From Aliagarivorans taiwanensis DSM 22990 (GTDB lineage: Bacteria > Pseudomonadota > Gammaproteobacteria > Enterobacterales > Celerinatantimonadaceae): a stretch of 64,000 bases of DNA. Under the pieces are notes generated by a model. That model searched no databases. It was given only the letters and a program-made list of their open reading frames with translations, and was not told the origin of the DNA. Positions within the stretch are counted from its first letter, which is position 1. Each line of letters opens with the position of its first letter. This document shows, piece by piece, positions 17,432-25,412 of this stretch. Made by a program: the position numbers and the translations under genes. Location of the stretch: contig NZ_AUBZ01000023.1 of NCBI RefSeq assembly GCF_000429505.1, forward strand, positions 1 through 64,000, given 5' to 3'.

Positions 17432-18340
17432 CTAAAAACTGGGGTTCAGAAAAGGATTAGCGCGCAATCGCTCAACCGCCAAGTCGATAAAGGCGCGGAT
17501 CTTGGCGCTAGTTTTGCGCCCTTCAAGATGAATCACATGGATCGGCAGTACGGCTTCTTCGTACTCGCTTAACACGCTTATCAGGCTGCCCTTTGCCAGC
17601 TCCTCAGCAACTTGATAGGACATAAGACGGGTGATCCCAAACCCCTGCACCGCGGCATTTAAGGCCACGGCATTTTGGTTGCAACGTAGCTGTGGCTTGA
17701 GGGTAATCGCTTGCTTCTTCCCTTTGCCCGCGAACTGCCAAACATTGCTGGTCTCAGAGTTAATCGGAAAGATTATCCGATGCGCTGCCAGCTGCTCCGG
17801 GCTGGTCGGCACCCCATACTTGGCAAAGTAGTCAGGTGAGCCACAGATCATCCGCCGCACCTGCCCCACCTGGCTGGCATACAGGCCGGAGTCTTTGAGG
17901 TGGCCGATGCGCACCGCCACATCGATCTGCTCCTCCAGCATGCTGGTCAGGCGGTCGTAGAACAGCGCTTCTACCCTGACCTCTTGGTGCTGCTCCAGAT
18001 ATTCGCTGACTAGCGGCGTCACATACTTTTGGCCAAACAGTACAGGGGCTGTGACGGTGAGCTTGCCTTTTGGCTGGCTGTACACCCCAGAGACCGCGGC
18101 TTCGGCCTCTTCCAGCGCCTCCAAGATCTGCTTGCTGTCTTGCAAAAAGCGCGTACCCGGCTCGGTTAGCCGCACCAACCGGGTGGTGCGGTTAAACAGC
18201 TTCACACCAAGGCGCGATTCAAGATCGGCGATACAACGGGTGACCTTCGGTGAGGTCATACTTAGCTGGTGCGCGGCATTAACGAAGCTTTGCTGCCGAG
18301 CGACTTCCACAAATACCCGCATGGTTTCCAACTTGTCCAT
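17432..18340 (-). CDS. LysR-family transcriptional regulator
   Basis: A 302-residue LysR regulator. The N-terminal winged helix is MDKLETMRVFVEVARQQSFVNAAHQLSMTSPKVTRCIADLESRLGVKLFNRTTRLVRLT, followed by a LysR substrate domain (GKLTVTAPVLFGQKYVTPLVSEYL, EEQIDVAVRIGHL). It belongs to the common CrgA/DmlR-like subgroup. AAGGAGGAG precedes the ATG. It diverges from the NTF2-like/GST/reductase operon across 168 nt and is the probable regulator of that operon. Ligand unknown. Confidence 0.9.
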   Translation of the reverse strand: MDKLETMRVFVEVARQQSFVNAAHQLSMTSPKVTRCIADLESRLGVKLFNRTTRLVRLTEPGTRFLQDSKQILEALEEAEAAVSGVYSQPKGKLTVTAPVLFGQKYVTPLVSEYLEQHQEVRVEALFYDRLTSMLEEQIDVAVRIGHLKDSGLYASQVGQVRRMICGSPDYFAKYGVPTSPEQLAAHRIIFPINSETSNVWQFAGKGKKQAITLKPQLRCNQNAVALNAAVQGFGITRLMSYQVAEELAKGSLISVLSEYEEAVLPIHVIHLEGRKTSAKIRAFIDLAVERLRANPFLNPSF

Positions 18341-18508
18341 AGGACTCCTCCTTGAGTCGCTGCGTTTGTTACAGCCGCTTTACTACAAGCTCTTTGTTAC
18401 AAGCTCTTTATTGCAGATAGTGAAATTATATCTTTCAATAATAGCCAATTATTTCAACAAAACGGCTCGCTATAGTTTCCTCAGACTTTCAATTAAGGAA
18501 CTACAACG

Positions 18509-18973
18509 ATGTCCAGACCACCGCTCCCGCCCTTTGATAAGGCCTCAGCAAGAGCCAAGATCCGCCTCGCCGAAGATGCCTGGAACAGCCGCGATCCACA
18601 GAGGGTTGCCCAGGCTTACACCGAGGATTGCCCATGGCGTAACCGCGCCGAGTTCGTTACAGGCCGTGCCCAGATCAAAGCCCTGCTTAAGCGCAAGTGG
18701 ACCCGCGAACTGGAGTATCGACTGATTAAGGAGCTGTGGGCATACACCGACAATCGCATTGCGGTGCGCTTTGCCTATGAGTTTCGCGACGATTCCGGCC
18801 AGTGGTTTCGTGCCTACGGTAACGAGAACTGGGAGTTTGCCACCGATGGGCTGATGCAACGCCGCATCGCCAGCATTAACGAGCACCCGATTAGCGAAAG
18901 CGAACGCAAGTTCCACTGGCCTCTGGGCCGTCGCCCCGATGAGCATCCTGGGCTCAGCGAGCTAAACCTGTAA
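18509..18973 (+). CDS. DUF1348 NTF2-like protein
   Basis: A 154-residue protein of the DUF1348 (PF07080) branch of the NTF2-like fold. Conserved features are [66 protein letters not shown] and the C-terminal [11 protein letters not shown]. These are small cone-shaped proteins of undefined activity, often beside flavoenzymes. AAGGA precedes the ATG. First gene of an operon with a GST-like protein and a flavo-iron-sulfur reductase, which suggests detoxification or modification of a small organic or electrophilic compound (inference). Confidence 0.87.
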   Translation: MSRPPLPPFDKASARAKIRLAEDAWNSRDPQRVAQAYTEDCPWRNRAEFVTGRAQIKALLKRKWTRELEYRLIKELWAYTDNRIAVRFAYEFRDDSGQWFRAYGNENWEFATDGLMQRRIASINEHPISESERKFHWPLGRRPDEHPGLSELNL

Positions 18974-19005
18974 ACCCACCCTGTGTACTGAGTAAGGAGA
19001 CCACC

Positions 19006-19659
19006 ATGAATCCACATTTTCCCACACACCACACACCGATCGTGCTGTATCGCAACCCACTCTCCGGCCACTGCCACCGGGTCGAGCTAATGCTGGCGCT
19101 GCTGGATCTGCCCTATCAAAGCGTTGATTTGGATATGGCCAATGGCGAACACAAGGGCAGCGAGTACCTGCGCAAAAACCCCTTTGGTCAGGTGCCCGCG
19201 ATTGATGATAACGGCACCATCCTTGCCGACTCCAACGCGATTATCTGCTATTTGGCGGCGCAATATGGCGATGGCCATCCGTGGATGCCGAGCGCGCCGA
19301 AATACGCCGCCGAGGTGCAACGTTGGCTATCAGTGGCGGCCGGAGAGATAGCTAGTGGCCCCTGCGCGGCACGTTTGGTTACAGTATTTGGCGCTGGGCT
19401 CGACCACCCACTCGCCATCAAAAAAGCCCACGCGCTGTTTGCGATTCTCGAACCGCTGCTAGCACAGCAAGACTATTTAGTGGGCAATGCCATCACCCTT
19501 GCCGATGTGGCGGGCTATAGCTATATCGCCCACGCCCCCGAAGGCGGAGTAAGCCTGGAGCCCTACCCGGCCATTCGCGCCTGGCTGGCGCGTATCGAAG
19601 CGCAGCCGCGCTTTGTGGGAATGCAGCGCTCACCGCTTCCCGAAGCGACAGCCAGCTAG
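19006..19659 (+). CDS. Glutathione S-transferase family protein
   Basis: A 217-residue GST. The N-terminal thioredoxin-like domain is IVLYRNPLSGHCHRVELMLALLDLPYQSVDLD, with the cis-Pro loop NPFGQVPAIDDNG and the glutathione-binding LADSNAIICYLA. The all-helical C-terminal half contains DYLVGNAITLADVAGYSYIAHAPEGGVSLEPYP, with the conserved N-capping TLADV motif. TAAGGAGA lies 6-7 nt before the ATG, 32 nt after the preceding gene. It probably conjugates or isomerises a compound also handled by the adjacent reductase. Exact class not resolved. Confidence 0.9.
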   Translation: MNPHFPTHHTPIVLYRNPLSGHCHRVELMLALLDLPYQSVDLDMANGEHKGSEYLRKNPFGQVPAIDDNGTILADSNAIICYLAAQYGDGHPWMPSAPKYAAEVQRWLSVAAGEIASGPCAARLVTVFGAGLDHPLAIKKAHALFAILEPLLAQQDYLVGNAITLADVAGYSYIAHAPEGGVSLEPYPAIRAWLARIEAQPRFVGMQRSPLPEATAS

Positions 19660-19674
19660 CCAAGAGGCCCTGTG

Positions 19675-21756
19675 ATGATAAGACAGCAACGCTTTCATGC
19701 CGCAGAGATTGCCATTCAGCAGCGCGATGGGCTTAGCGAGGCCGATGCTGAGCGCCGGGCCAGTTTTATCCGCCCGGCAATGCCCGAGCAGCACCGCCAG
19801 TTCTTTGAAAGCTTGCCGTTTGTCATCCTCGGCCTTGCCGACCGGCAGGGCTACCCTTGGGCGCTGCCGCACTTTGCTCAAAACCTGGGTGAATTTGTGG
19901 GTCAACACGCGGGCCAATCACCCAGTGCTCAGCCCAGCCTTGGCCAAGCGCCGTTTATCGAATCGCCCAGCGCCACCTCCTTACAGCTGGCAGGTGCGCT
20001 TCCGCTGGTCCAGCAGCTCGCGCTAGATACCCGCCCCAACGCCAAAGTGGGGCTACTGGGTATCGAGCTGTCCACACGGCGGCGCAATCGTATGAACGGC
20101 CGGATCCAGGCTGCAAACACCAAGGGTTTTAGCATCACGGTCGAGCAAAGCTTTGGTAACTGCCCCCAGTACATTCAAACCCGCGCGCTTCGCTGGGTGA
20201 AGGCCACGCCAGCATCCCTCGATGCGATACCGATGGTAGTAAAGGACAAGCTCAGCGCCGAGCTTGTCCAGCATATCGAGGCAGCGGATAGCTTCTATAT
20301 CGCCTCGCGCAGTGCGCAACTTGATGATTCATCCCACGAACTCCCCCAAAACGGTATCGATGCCTCCCACCGCGGCGGCAAGCCCGGCTTTGTTAAGGTT
20401 GAGGGCTGCACCCTGTCGTTTCCCGATTTCAGTGGTAACCGCTTCTTCAACACCCTTGGCAATATCGAGGCAGACGGGCGGGTTGGCCTGCTGTTTCCCG
20501 ACTTTATCAGCGGCGATATGCTGCTGCTCTCGGGCCGCGCTCATATCAATTGGGACAAGCAGGCCATCGCGGCGTTTGCTGGCGCAGAGCGGATCGTCGA
20601 AGTGAGTATCGAGCGCCAACTGTTACTGCGCGATTATCTGCCACTGCGCGGTAAGCTCGATGAGCTCTCTCCTGCCCTACACGAAACGGGGAGCGGGCAA
20701 CCTACCGCTGAGCAAGCCTTCACACCATTTACGCTGATCGATAAACAAATTGAGAGCCGCCATATCAGCTCGTTCTATCTAGCTCCGCAAGACAAGCTCA
20801 GCCGCCTTGAGCCCTTCAAACCCGGTCAGTCGATAGCCCTTAAGCTTAAGGTTGCCGGACATGCTCAAGCGCTGGTGCGCAACTATAGCCTGTCGCAGCC
20901 CGCCAATGGCGAATACTACCGAATCAGCGTAAAGCGCGAGGACAGCGGCGCAGTGTCTCAAGCCTTGCACGATCAGCTCTGCCTTGGCGATAGCGTGCAA
21001 CTTGCTCGGCCAAGTGGACAGTTTTACTTGGCCGACTCAAACAGGCCAGCGGTATTAATTTCCGGTGGAGTGGGCGTAACCCCGATGATGGCCATGCTAG
21101 AGCAGCGCGCCCTTGATGCCGCCGCTGGCTTATCGGTGGCGCCACTGTGGTTTATCCATGCCTCACGCGATAGCAGCGAGCTCCCCTTCGCTAAGCCCCT
21201 GCGCGAGCTTAGCCAACAGCACGCTTGGCTTAATTTGCATATCGCGCTCTCGCGCCCGCTTCCCCAAGACAGGCTCGGGATAGACTTCGACAGCCAAGGC
21301 CGCCTAAGCGCGGACACCCTTAAGCCCCTGCTACCGAGAGGCGAGCAGGACTACTACCTATGTGGCTCGCTGGCGTTTATGCGCAGCCTATACCAAGACC
21401 TGCTCAAGCGAGGCATAGCCCGCCAGCGCATCCACTACGAGTTGTTTTCTGAGGGCTCGCTAGAAGAACAGGTCCCCGTTCAAACCGCCGAGCACGCTGA
21501 AGTCGAATTTGCCAAAAGCGACATAAGTGCAAGCTGGCAACCCAAGCACGGCAGCCTGCTCGATTTTGCCGAGCAACAAGGCCTTAGCCCCGAGCACAGC
21601 TGCCGCAACGGCAACTGTGGCGCCTGCGCCTGCAAGCTGACAGCGGGAAAGGTGGTCTACCCATCACGCCTGGGGTTTAGCCCTGCTGATGGCGAGGTAT
21701 TGATCTGCAGTGCACGGCCTGCGTTGGGCAGCACAAAGATCGTGATTGAAATTTGA
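19675..21756 (+). CDS. Pyridoxamine-oxidase-like / FAD-NAD(P) reductase / [2Fe-2S] fusion flavoprotein
   Basis: A 693-residue multidomain oxidoreductase. The N-terminal third (to about 340) is a pyridoxamine-5'-phosphate-oxidase-like FMN split barrel (GKPGFVKVEGCTLSFPDFSGNRFFNTLGNIEADGRVGLLFPDF). A ferredoxin-reductase FAD domain follows (VRNYSLSQPANGEYYRISVKRE), then the NAD(P) domain (AVLISGGVGVTPMMAML, YYLCGSLAFMRSL). The C-terminal plant-type [2Fe-2S] domain has CRNGNCGACACKL and a final ICSA cysteine. Electrons should pass from NAD(P)H via FAD to the cluster and perhaps to FMN. The ATG at 19675 is preferred over GTG at 19672 because AGAGG is 7 nt upstream. Physiological substrate unknown. 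Confidence 0.87.
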   Translation: MIRQQRFHAAEIAIQQRDGLSEADAERRASFIRPAMPEQHRQFFESLPFVILGLADRQGYPWALPHFAQNLGEFVGQHAGQSPSAQPSLGQAPFIESPSATSLQLAGALPLVQQLALDTRPNAKVGLLGIELSTRRRNRMNGRIQAANTKGFSITVEQSFGNCPQYIQTRALRWVKATPASLDAIPMVVKDKLSAELVQHIEAADSFYIASRSAQLDDSSHELPQNGIDASHRGGKPGFVKVEGCTLSFPDFSGNRFFNTLGNIEADGRVGLLFPDFISGDMLLLSGRAHINWDKQAIAAFAGAERIVEVSIERQLLLRDYLPLRGKLDELSPALHETGSGQPTAEQAFTPFTLIDKQIESRHISSFYLAPQDKLSRLEPFKPGQSIALKLKVAGHAQALVRNYSLSQPANGEYYRISVKREDSGAVSQALHDQLCLGDSVQLARPSGQFYLADSNRPAVLISGGVGVTPMMAMLEQRALDAAAGLSVAPLWFIHASRDSSELPFAKPLRELSQQHAWLNLHIALSRPLPQDRLGIDFDSQGRLSADTLKPLLPRGEQDYYLCGSLAFMRSLYQDLLKRGIARQRIHYELFSEGSLEEQVPVQTAEHAEVEFAKSDISASWQPKHGSLLDFAEQQGLSPEHSCRNGNCGACACKLTAGKVVYPSRLGFSPADGEVLICSARPALGSTKIVIEI

Positions 21757-21791
21757 TCCATCAGGCAGACTATGGCGGGCATTGAAAACCC

Positions 21792-21817
21792 AAAAGCCAC
21801 TCTATTGAGTGGCTTTT
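21792..21817 (+). terminator. Terminator after the flavoprotein operon
   Basis: An 11-bp perfect stem AAAAGCCACTC / GAGTGGCTTTT with a TATT loop, 35 nt after the stop. It is usable in both directions and also ends the convergent kinase gene. Confidence 0.9.
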
Positions 21818-21859
21818 GTCGATTCAGGACTTGTCTGTACGAGCCGCTATAAGAAATGG

Positions 21860-22567
21860 CTAGCTACAAGCTCCTTGATAGAAACCGACAGCAAAGTGTT
21901 GAAACACTTCCTCGCCATATTTAGAGACATACTTTTTGTAATAGTCGAACACAGACTGCTCGCCTTTTTTACCAATCTCAACCGGCTTGATTCGCGAATC
22001 AATCCATACTGAGCGGCGCTCATGGAAAAGGAAGTTACCGATGTGCGGATCAGTGTGGTAGTAACCTTTCGCATACAGTTTCCCAAGCTCTTGAGACCAT
22101 TTTGCGACCATTCCACGAGTGACTTCGTCATCACCCTTCGCTATCACTTCTCGGGAATCAACAGAGCCAGCCAGAAACTCAGAACTCATTATGGCTTGTA
22201 TCTTGGAAAATGGATTCAATACCACTCCCCAACCATAAGTTTTAGGGATATCGAAGCCAAGTCGTTCCAGCTTCTTCTGACTCTTAAACTCTTTGAAGGT
22301 CAGGTTGCGGAACAGTATGCGACTCTGAAGCAGCTCTTTTTTGATCCACTTGTAAGGCTTGCCCACGTAAGTAGGAGGGCTACGATGAAGCTTAACCAGT
22401 ACGCTAGAGTCTCGAGAAAACAGAAAGCTGGTGTCGGAATTACCTTGTAAGGATGAGGCCAACGCAGGTCTGGTTAACGTAAAGTCAGACGCCAATGACT
22501 CAGGGACTTTGCCAAACCATAGAACGAAGAAGCTTTTTTCTGGAGTGTTTACACGTACGAGTTTCAT
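21860..22567 (-). CDS. InaA/WaaP-like lipopolysaccharide-type kinase
   Basis: A 235-residue protein with the eukaryote-like kinase fold of the LPS-kinase/InaA group, which phosphorylates LPS-core heptose or Kdo, or unknown targets. Visible: SSVLVKLHRSP (possible ATP-Lys), FKEFKSQKKLERLGFDIPKTYGWG (helix C and hinge region), the catalytic loop GYYHTDPHIGNFLF (Asp and Asn), and RSVWIDSRIKP, whose Asp replaces the DFG aspartate. TAAGGTGG precedes the ATG. It is monocistronic, convergent with the flavoprotein operon and not next to any LPS gene, so the target cannot be inferred from context. Confidence 0.72.
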   Translation of the reverse strand: MKLVRVNTPEKSFFVLWFGKVPESLASDFTLTRPALASSLQGNSDTSFLFSRDSSVLVKLHRSPPTYVGKPYKWIKKELLQSRILFRNLTFKEFKSQKKLERLGFDIPKTYGWGVVLNPFSKIQAIMSSEFLAGSVDSREVIAKGDDEVTRGMVAKWSQELGKLYAKGYYHTDPHIGNFLFHERRSVWIDSRIKPVEIGKKGEQSVFDYYKKYVSKYGEEVFQHFAVGFYQGACS

Positions 22568-22751
22568 TGCCCACCTTAGTATTCAGAGAAAAACACCGTC
22601 CGTTGGCAATCGGGGCGAACTTTAAACGATCTAGCCTTAGAAACTCAACACTTATGTCTAATTAGCTATATTTTACAAGGAACTCTGTCGGGCTGTCGCT
22701 TTAAGCAAGGACCTTTAAAAAGAGGGGAGACTAGCGATTATGGTCGACGAT

Positions 22752-23684
22752 TTAACCTGCCACTAAGCCTTCAACTTTCAATCGCTCAAGGTAATCCTCT
22801 GACACTCCTCGAACCTCATCTGCAAACTCGCGCACCATCGGTGGAGATTGGCTGCTTTGCGGTAAGAAGAAGGCAAAATCAAACACGAAGTCGCTGGCCA
22901 GTGGCACCATCACCACATCATCGCCAATGTCGTGGCCGCTGAGAGGGTCAGAAATGGTATAGCCAAAGCCGCTGGCGACGATGCTACAGGCCTGTTGCGA
23001 GCTGGCCGTTTCGATGGTCGGCTTGGGCTGCAATCCAGCTTGGTTGAAGATGCTAACCAGATTGCGCCCTAGCAAGGTTTGCTGGGTAAAGCAGCTTATC
23101 AGCGCTTCGTCTTGCAAGGAGTCCAGGCTTAATTCACTGCGTTTGGCCAAGCGGTGGCCTTTTGGCAGGATAACCACCGCAGGCAAACTGGCAAAGCGTT
23201 CGGTCACGATGTCGGAATGCTGAGCGGGCAAGCGCCCAAGACCGATATGAAACTGAAAGCCCGCCAACCAACGTTGGATGTAGCGCATTGGCTGCACATC
23301 GAAGTGGATTTTCAGTTCCGTCGAGCGCTGTGATAAGCACGCCAACGCCGGCGAGACGATCTGCCTGACCAAACGCGGAACACTGACCAAACGTAGCTGC
23401 TGATATTGGCTTTGCTTAATATCTTCAACAATATCGGGAAGTTCCTGCAAGGCGTAGAGCAGCCGCTGGGCTTCGCGGTAGAACTGCTTACCCTGCTGGG
23501 TGGGAATAAGCTGACGCTTGTCACGAAAGAACAAGGCAAATCCCAACTGCCCCTCTAGCGATGCCAACTGCCGACTCGCCGCAGACTCGCTCAGATGATG
23601 CTTGTCTGCCGCCCTGGAGAGCGAACCTAAGTCCATGATAGAAGTGAAAATTTGCAATGATTTTAGACTGGGATTAAGGGACAT
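22752..23684 (-). CDS. LysR-family regulator of the dicarboxylate/lyase locus
   Basis: A 310-residue LysR regulator. The winged helix is LKSLQIFTSIMDLGSLSRAADKHHLSESAASRQLASLEGQLGFALFFRDKRQLIPT, followed by a substrate-binding domain (LRLVSVPRLVRQIVSPALACL, IGLGRLPAQHSDIVTE, ASSQQACSIVASGFGYTISDPL). The start is taken at ATG 23684; a GTG two codons upstream is also possible, and neither has a good ribosome site. It diverges from the DASS transporter gene across 140 nt and probably senses the transported acid or the lyase substrate. Confidence 0.88.
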   Translation of the reverse strand: MSLNPSLKSLQIFTSIMDLGSLSRAADKHHLSESAASRQLASLEGQLGFALFFRDKRQLIPTQQGKQFYREAQRLLYALQELPDIVEDIKQSQYQQLRLVSVPRLVRQIVSPALACLSQRSTELKIHFDVQPMRYIQRWLAGFQFHIGLGRLPAQHSDIVTERFASLPAVVILPKGHRLAKRSELSLDSLQDEALISCFTQQTLLGRNLVSIFNQAGLQPKPTIETASSQQACSIVASGFGYTISDPLSGHDIGDDVVMVPLASDFVFDFAFFLPQSSQSPPMVREFADEVRGVSEDYLERLKVEGLVAG

Positions 23685-23824
23685 AGGCACTCGCTAAACA
23701 GCGCGCTTAAATGCGCAACGGCTGATTACTTGCATTTATTGCAAATACTACTGCGATCTATGCGATTGTTCAAAGTTATCCTCAGGATTAACGTACGCAC
23801 ATCCTTAATACGTTAATTACTTTC

Positions 23825-25306
23825 ATGTCAGATTCCGCCACACTATCCTCGCCCGTAGCCGACACGGGCTTCGCTCCGAGCCGCCAACTGGCAGCACGGC
23901 CGCTACCTCTGGCCATCATATTATTGGTCGCCGCTATCGCCTGGCAGCTACCTGCTCCGGGCGCGCTGAGCCAAGCCGCCTTCCACACTGCGATCGTGTT
24001 TATTGCCACGATTGCTGCCATTGTGGCCAATGTGATGAGTACTGGCGCGATTGCGATTGTCGCTATGGCCGCATATTGCATTCTCCGCCCTGCCGGGGAG
24101 GCCAGTGCCGCACTGGCGGTAAACAATGCCTTGGTCAACTTCAATAACGCGCTGATCTGGCTGATTGTGATCGCCTTTATGATTGCCCACGCATTTAGCA
24201 AAACCGGACTGGGGCGGCGTATTGCGCTGTTGCTGCTCAGCCGCTTAGGTCAGTCGAGTCTGCGGGTGGCCTACTGCTTGGGTTTGGCGGATTTTCTGAT
24301 TGCTCCGGCTACCCCGAGTAACACTGCACGTGCAGCGATTATCTCACCGATCTCTCACTCCTTAGCCCAGACCATTAACGCGAAAGACCGCAAGCTTGGG
24401 CAATTCTTAATGTCTAGCTCCAGCGCCATGAACGATGCTTCCGCAGTGGCATTCCAGACCGGCTTTGCCGGCAACTTGGCACTGGTGGGCATTGCCACTA
24501 CAGTTGCCGGCGTCAGCCTGAGCTTTACTCAGTGGCTGGGCTATTTGCTGGTACCTGCACTGGCCTTGCTGATGCTGCTGCCGCTGGTGTTGTATCGGGT
24601 TATCCGCCCACAAACCCAGCAAACGCCTCAGGCCCCTGCATTCGCCAAGCGTGAACTGGCCAAGATGGGGGCTACCACGCGCAATGAATGGGTACTCATC
24701 GGCGTGTTCATTGCACTTATCGTCATGTGGGTCGGAGGCAATGCACTCGGTATCCATGCCACCGGCGCAGCGTTTATCGGCCTGTCTGCCTTGCTGCTGT
24801 TGGGCGTGCTTAGCTGGGATGACGTCAAATCAGAGAAAGGTGCCTGGGATACCTTGGTGTGGTTTTCGGTACTGATGGGCATGGCTGAGCATCTGCGCAA
24901 TCTGGGCTTTACCAGCTGGGTCGGAGATGGCGTATCAGAGGGTTTGTCTGCTCTTCTGGGCGCCTCCTCGCCAATGCTCTTGCTGCTGGCGATGATGTGC
25001 TTCTATCTGTTTACCGCCTACTTCTTTGCCTCTGCCACCGCCAAAGTCGTCGCGCTGGCCCCCGTTCTACTGGGCGCACTCATCGGCCTACACGTCGACC
25101 CACTACTGGCCACCCTGTGCGTGGCGGGGGTAACCAATCTTGGCTGCAACCTCACCACCTATAGCCATGCGCGTAACCCTTTGCTGATGGGCTATGGCTA
25201 TCACAGTGACAGCGAGTGGATGAAGCTCGGGCTGGTTATCGCCGTCGCTGCGATGGCGATCTTTATGAGCAGCGGCCTGCTGTGGTGGCGTGCTCTGGGC
25301 TTATAG
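23825..25306 (+). CDS. DASS (SLC13)-family anion/dicarboxylate symporter
   Basis: A 493-residue inner-membrane transporter with about a dozen hydrophobic segments. It belongs to the divalent anion:Na+ symporter family. Conserved blocks are ALIWLIVIAFMIAHAFSKTGLGRRIALLLLSRLG, APATPSNTARAAIISPI (the SNT substrate/Na+ motif) and the second repeat CVAGVTNLGCNLTTYSHARNPLLMG. It should carry C4-type dicarboxylates such as fumarate, succinate or malate, or related anions. The start codon has a weak ribosome site. It lies next to an exported fumarase/aspartase-superfamily lyase, which suggests import of a carboxylate made in the periplasm (inference). Confidence 0.9.
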   Translation: MSDSATLSSPVADTGFAPSRQLAARPLPLAIILLVAAIAWQLPAPGALSQAAFHTAIVFIATIAAIVANVMSTGAIAIVAMAAYCILRPAGEASAALAVNNALVNFNNALIWLIVIAFMIAHAFSKTGLGRRIALLLLSRLGQSSLRVAYCLGLADFLIAPATPSNTARAAIISPISHSLAQTINAKDRKLGQFLMSSSSAMNDASAVAFQTGFAGNLALVGIATTVAGVSLSFTQWLGYLLVPALALLMLLPLVLYRVIRPQTQQTPQAPAFAKRELAKMGATTRNEWVLIGVFIALIVMWVGGNALGIHATGAAFIGLSALLLLGVLSWDDVKSEKGAWDTLVWFSVLMGMAEHLRNLGFTSWVGDGVSEGLSALLGASSPMLLLLAMMCFYLFTAYFFASATAKVVALAPVLLGALIGLHVDPLLATLCVAGVTNLGCNLTTYSHARNPLLMGYGYHSDSEWMKLGLVIAVAAMAIFMSSGLLWWRALGL

Positions 25307-25330
25307 AGCTTTACAACTTATAGCTATCTT

Positions 25331-25391
25331 GCGAGCAGTAGCGTGCCCTTAGCTGCTGCTCGCCTCCTTTACGGGTTGCCCTCGGGCAACC
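25331..25391 (+). promoter_or_regulatory. Two hairpins between the DASS transporter and lyase genes
   Basis: GCGAGCAGTAGC at 25331-25342 pairs with GCTGCTGCTCGC at 25352-25363 (one G-T pair). GGTTGCC at 25374-25380 pairs with GGCAACC at 25385-25391. Neither has a proper U tract. They may partly terminate, stabilise or segment the transporter-lyase mRNA and so give different expression of the two genes. Confidence 0.5.
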
Positions 25392-25412
25392 GCTAACAAC
25401 AAGAGATAAACC

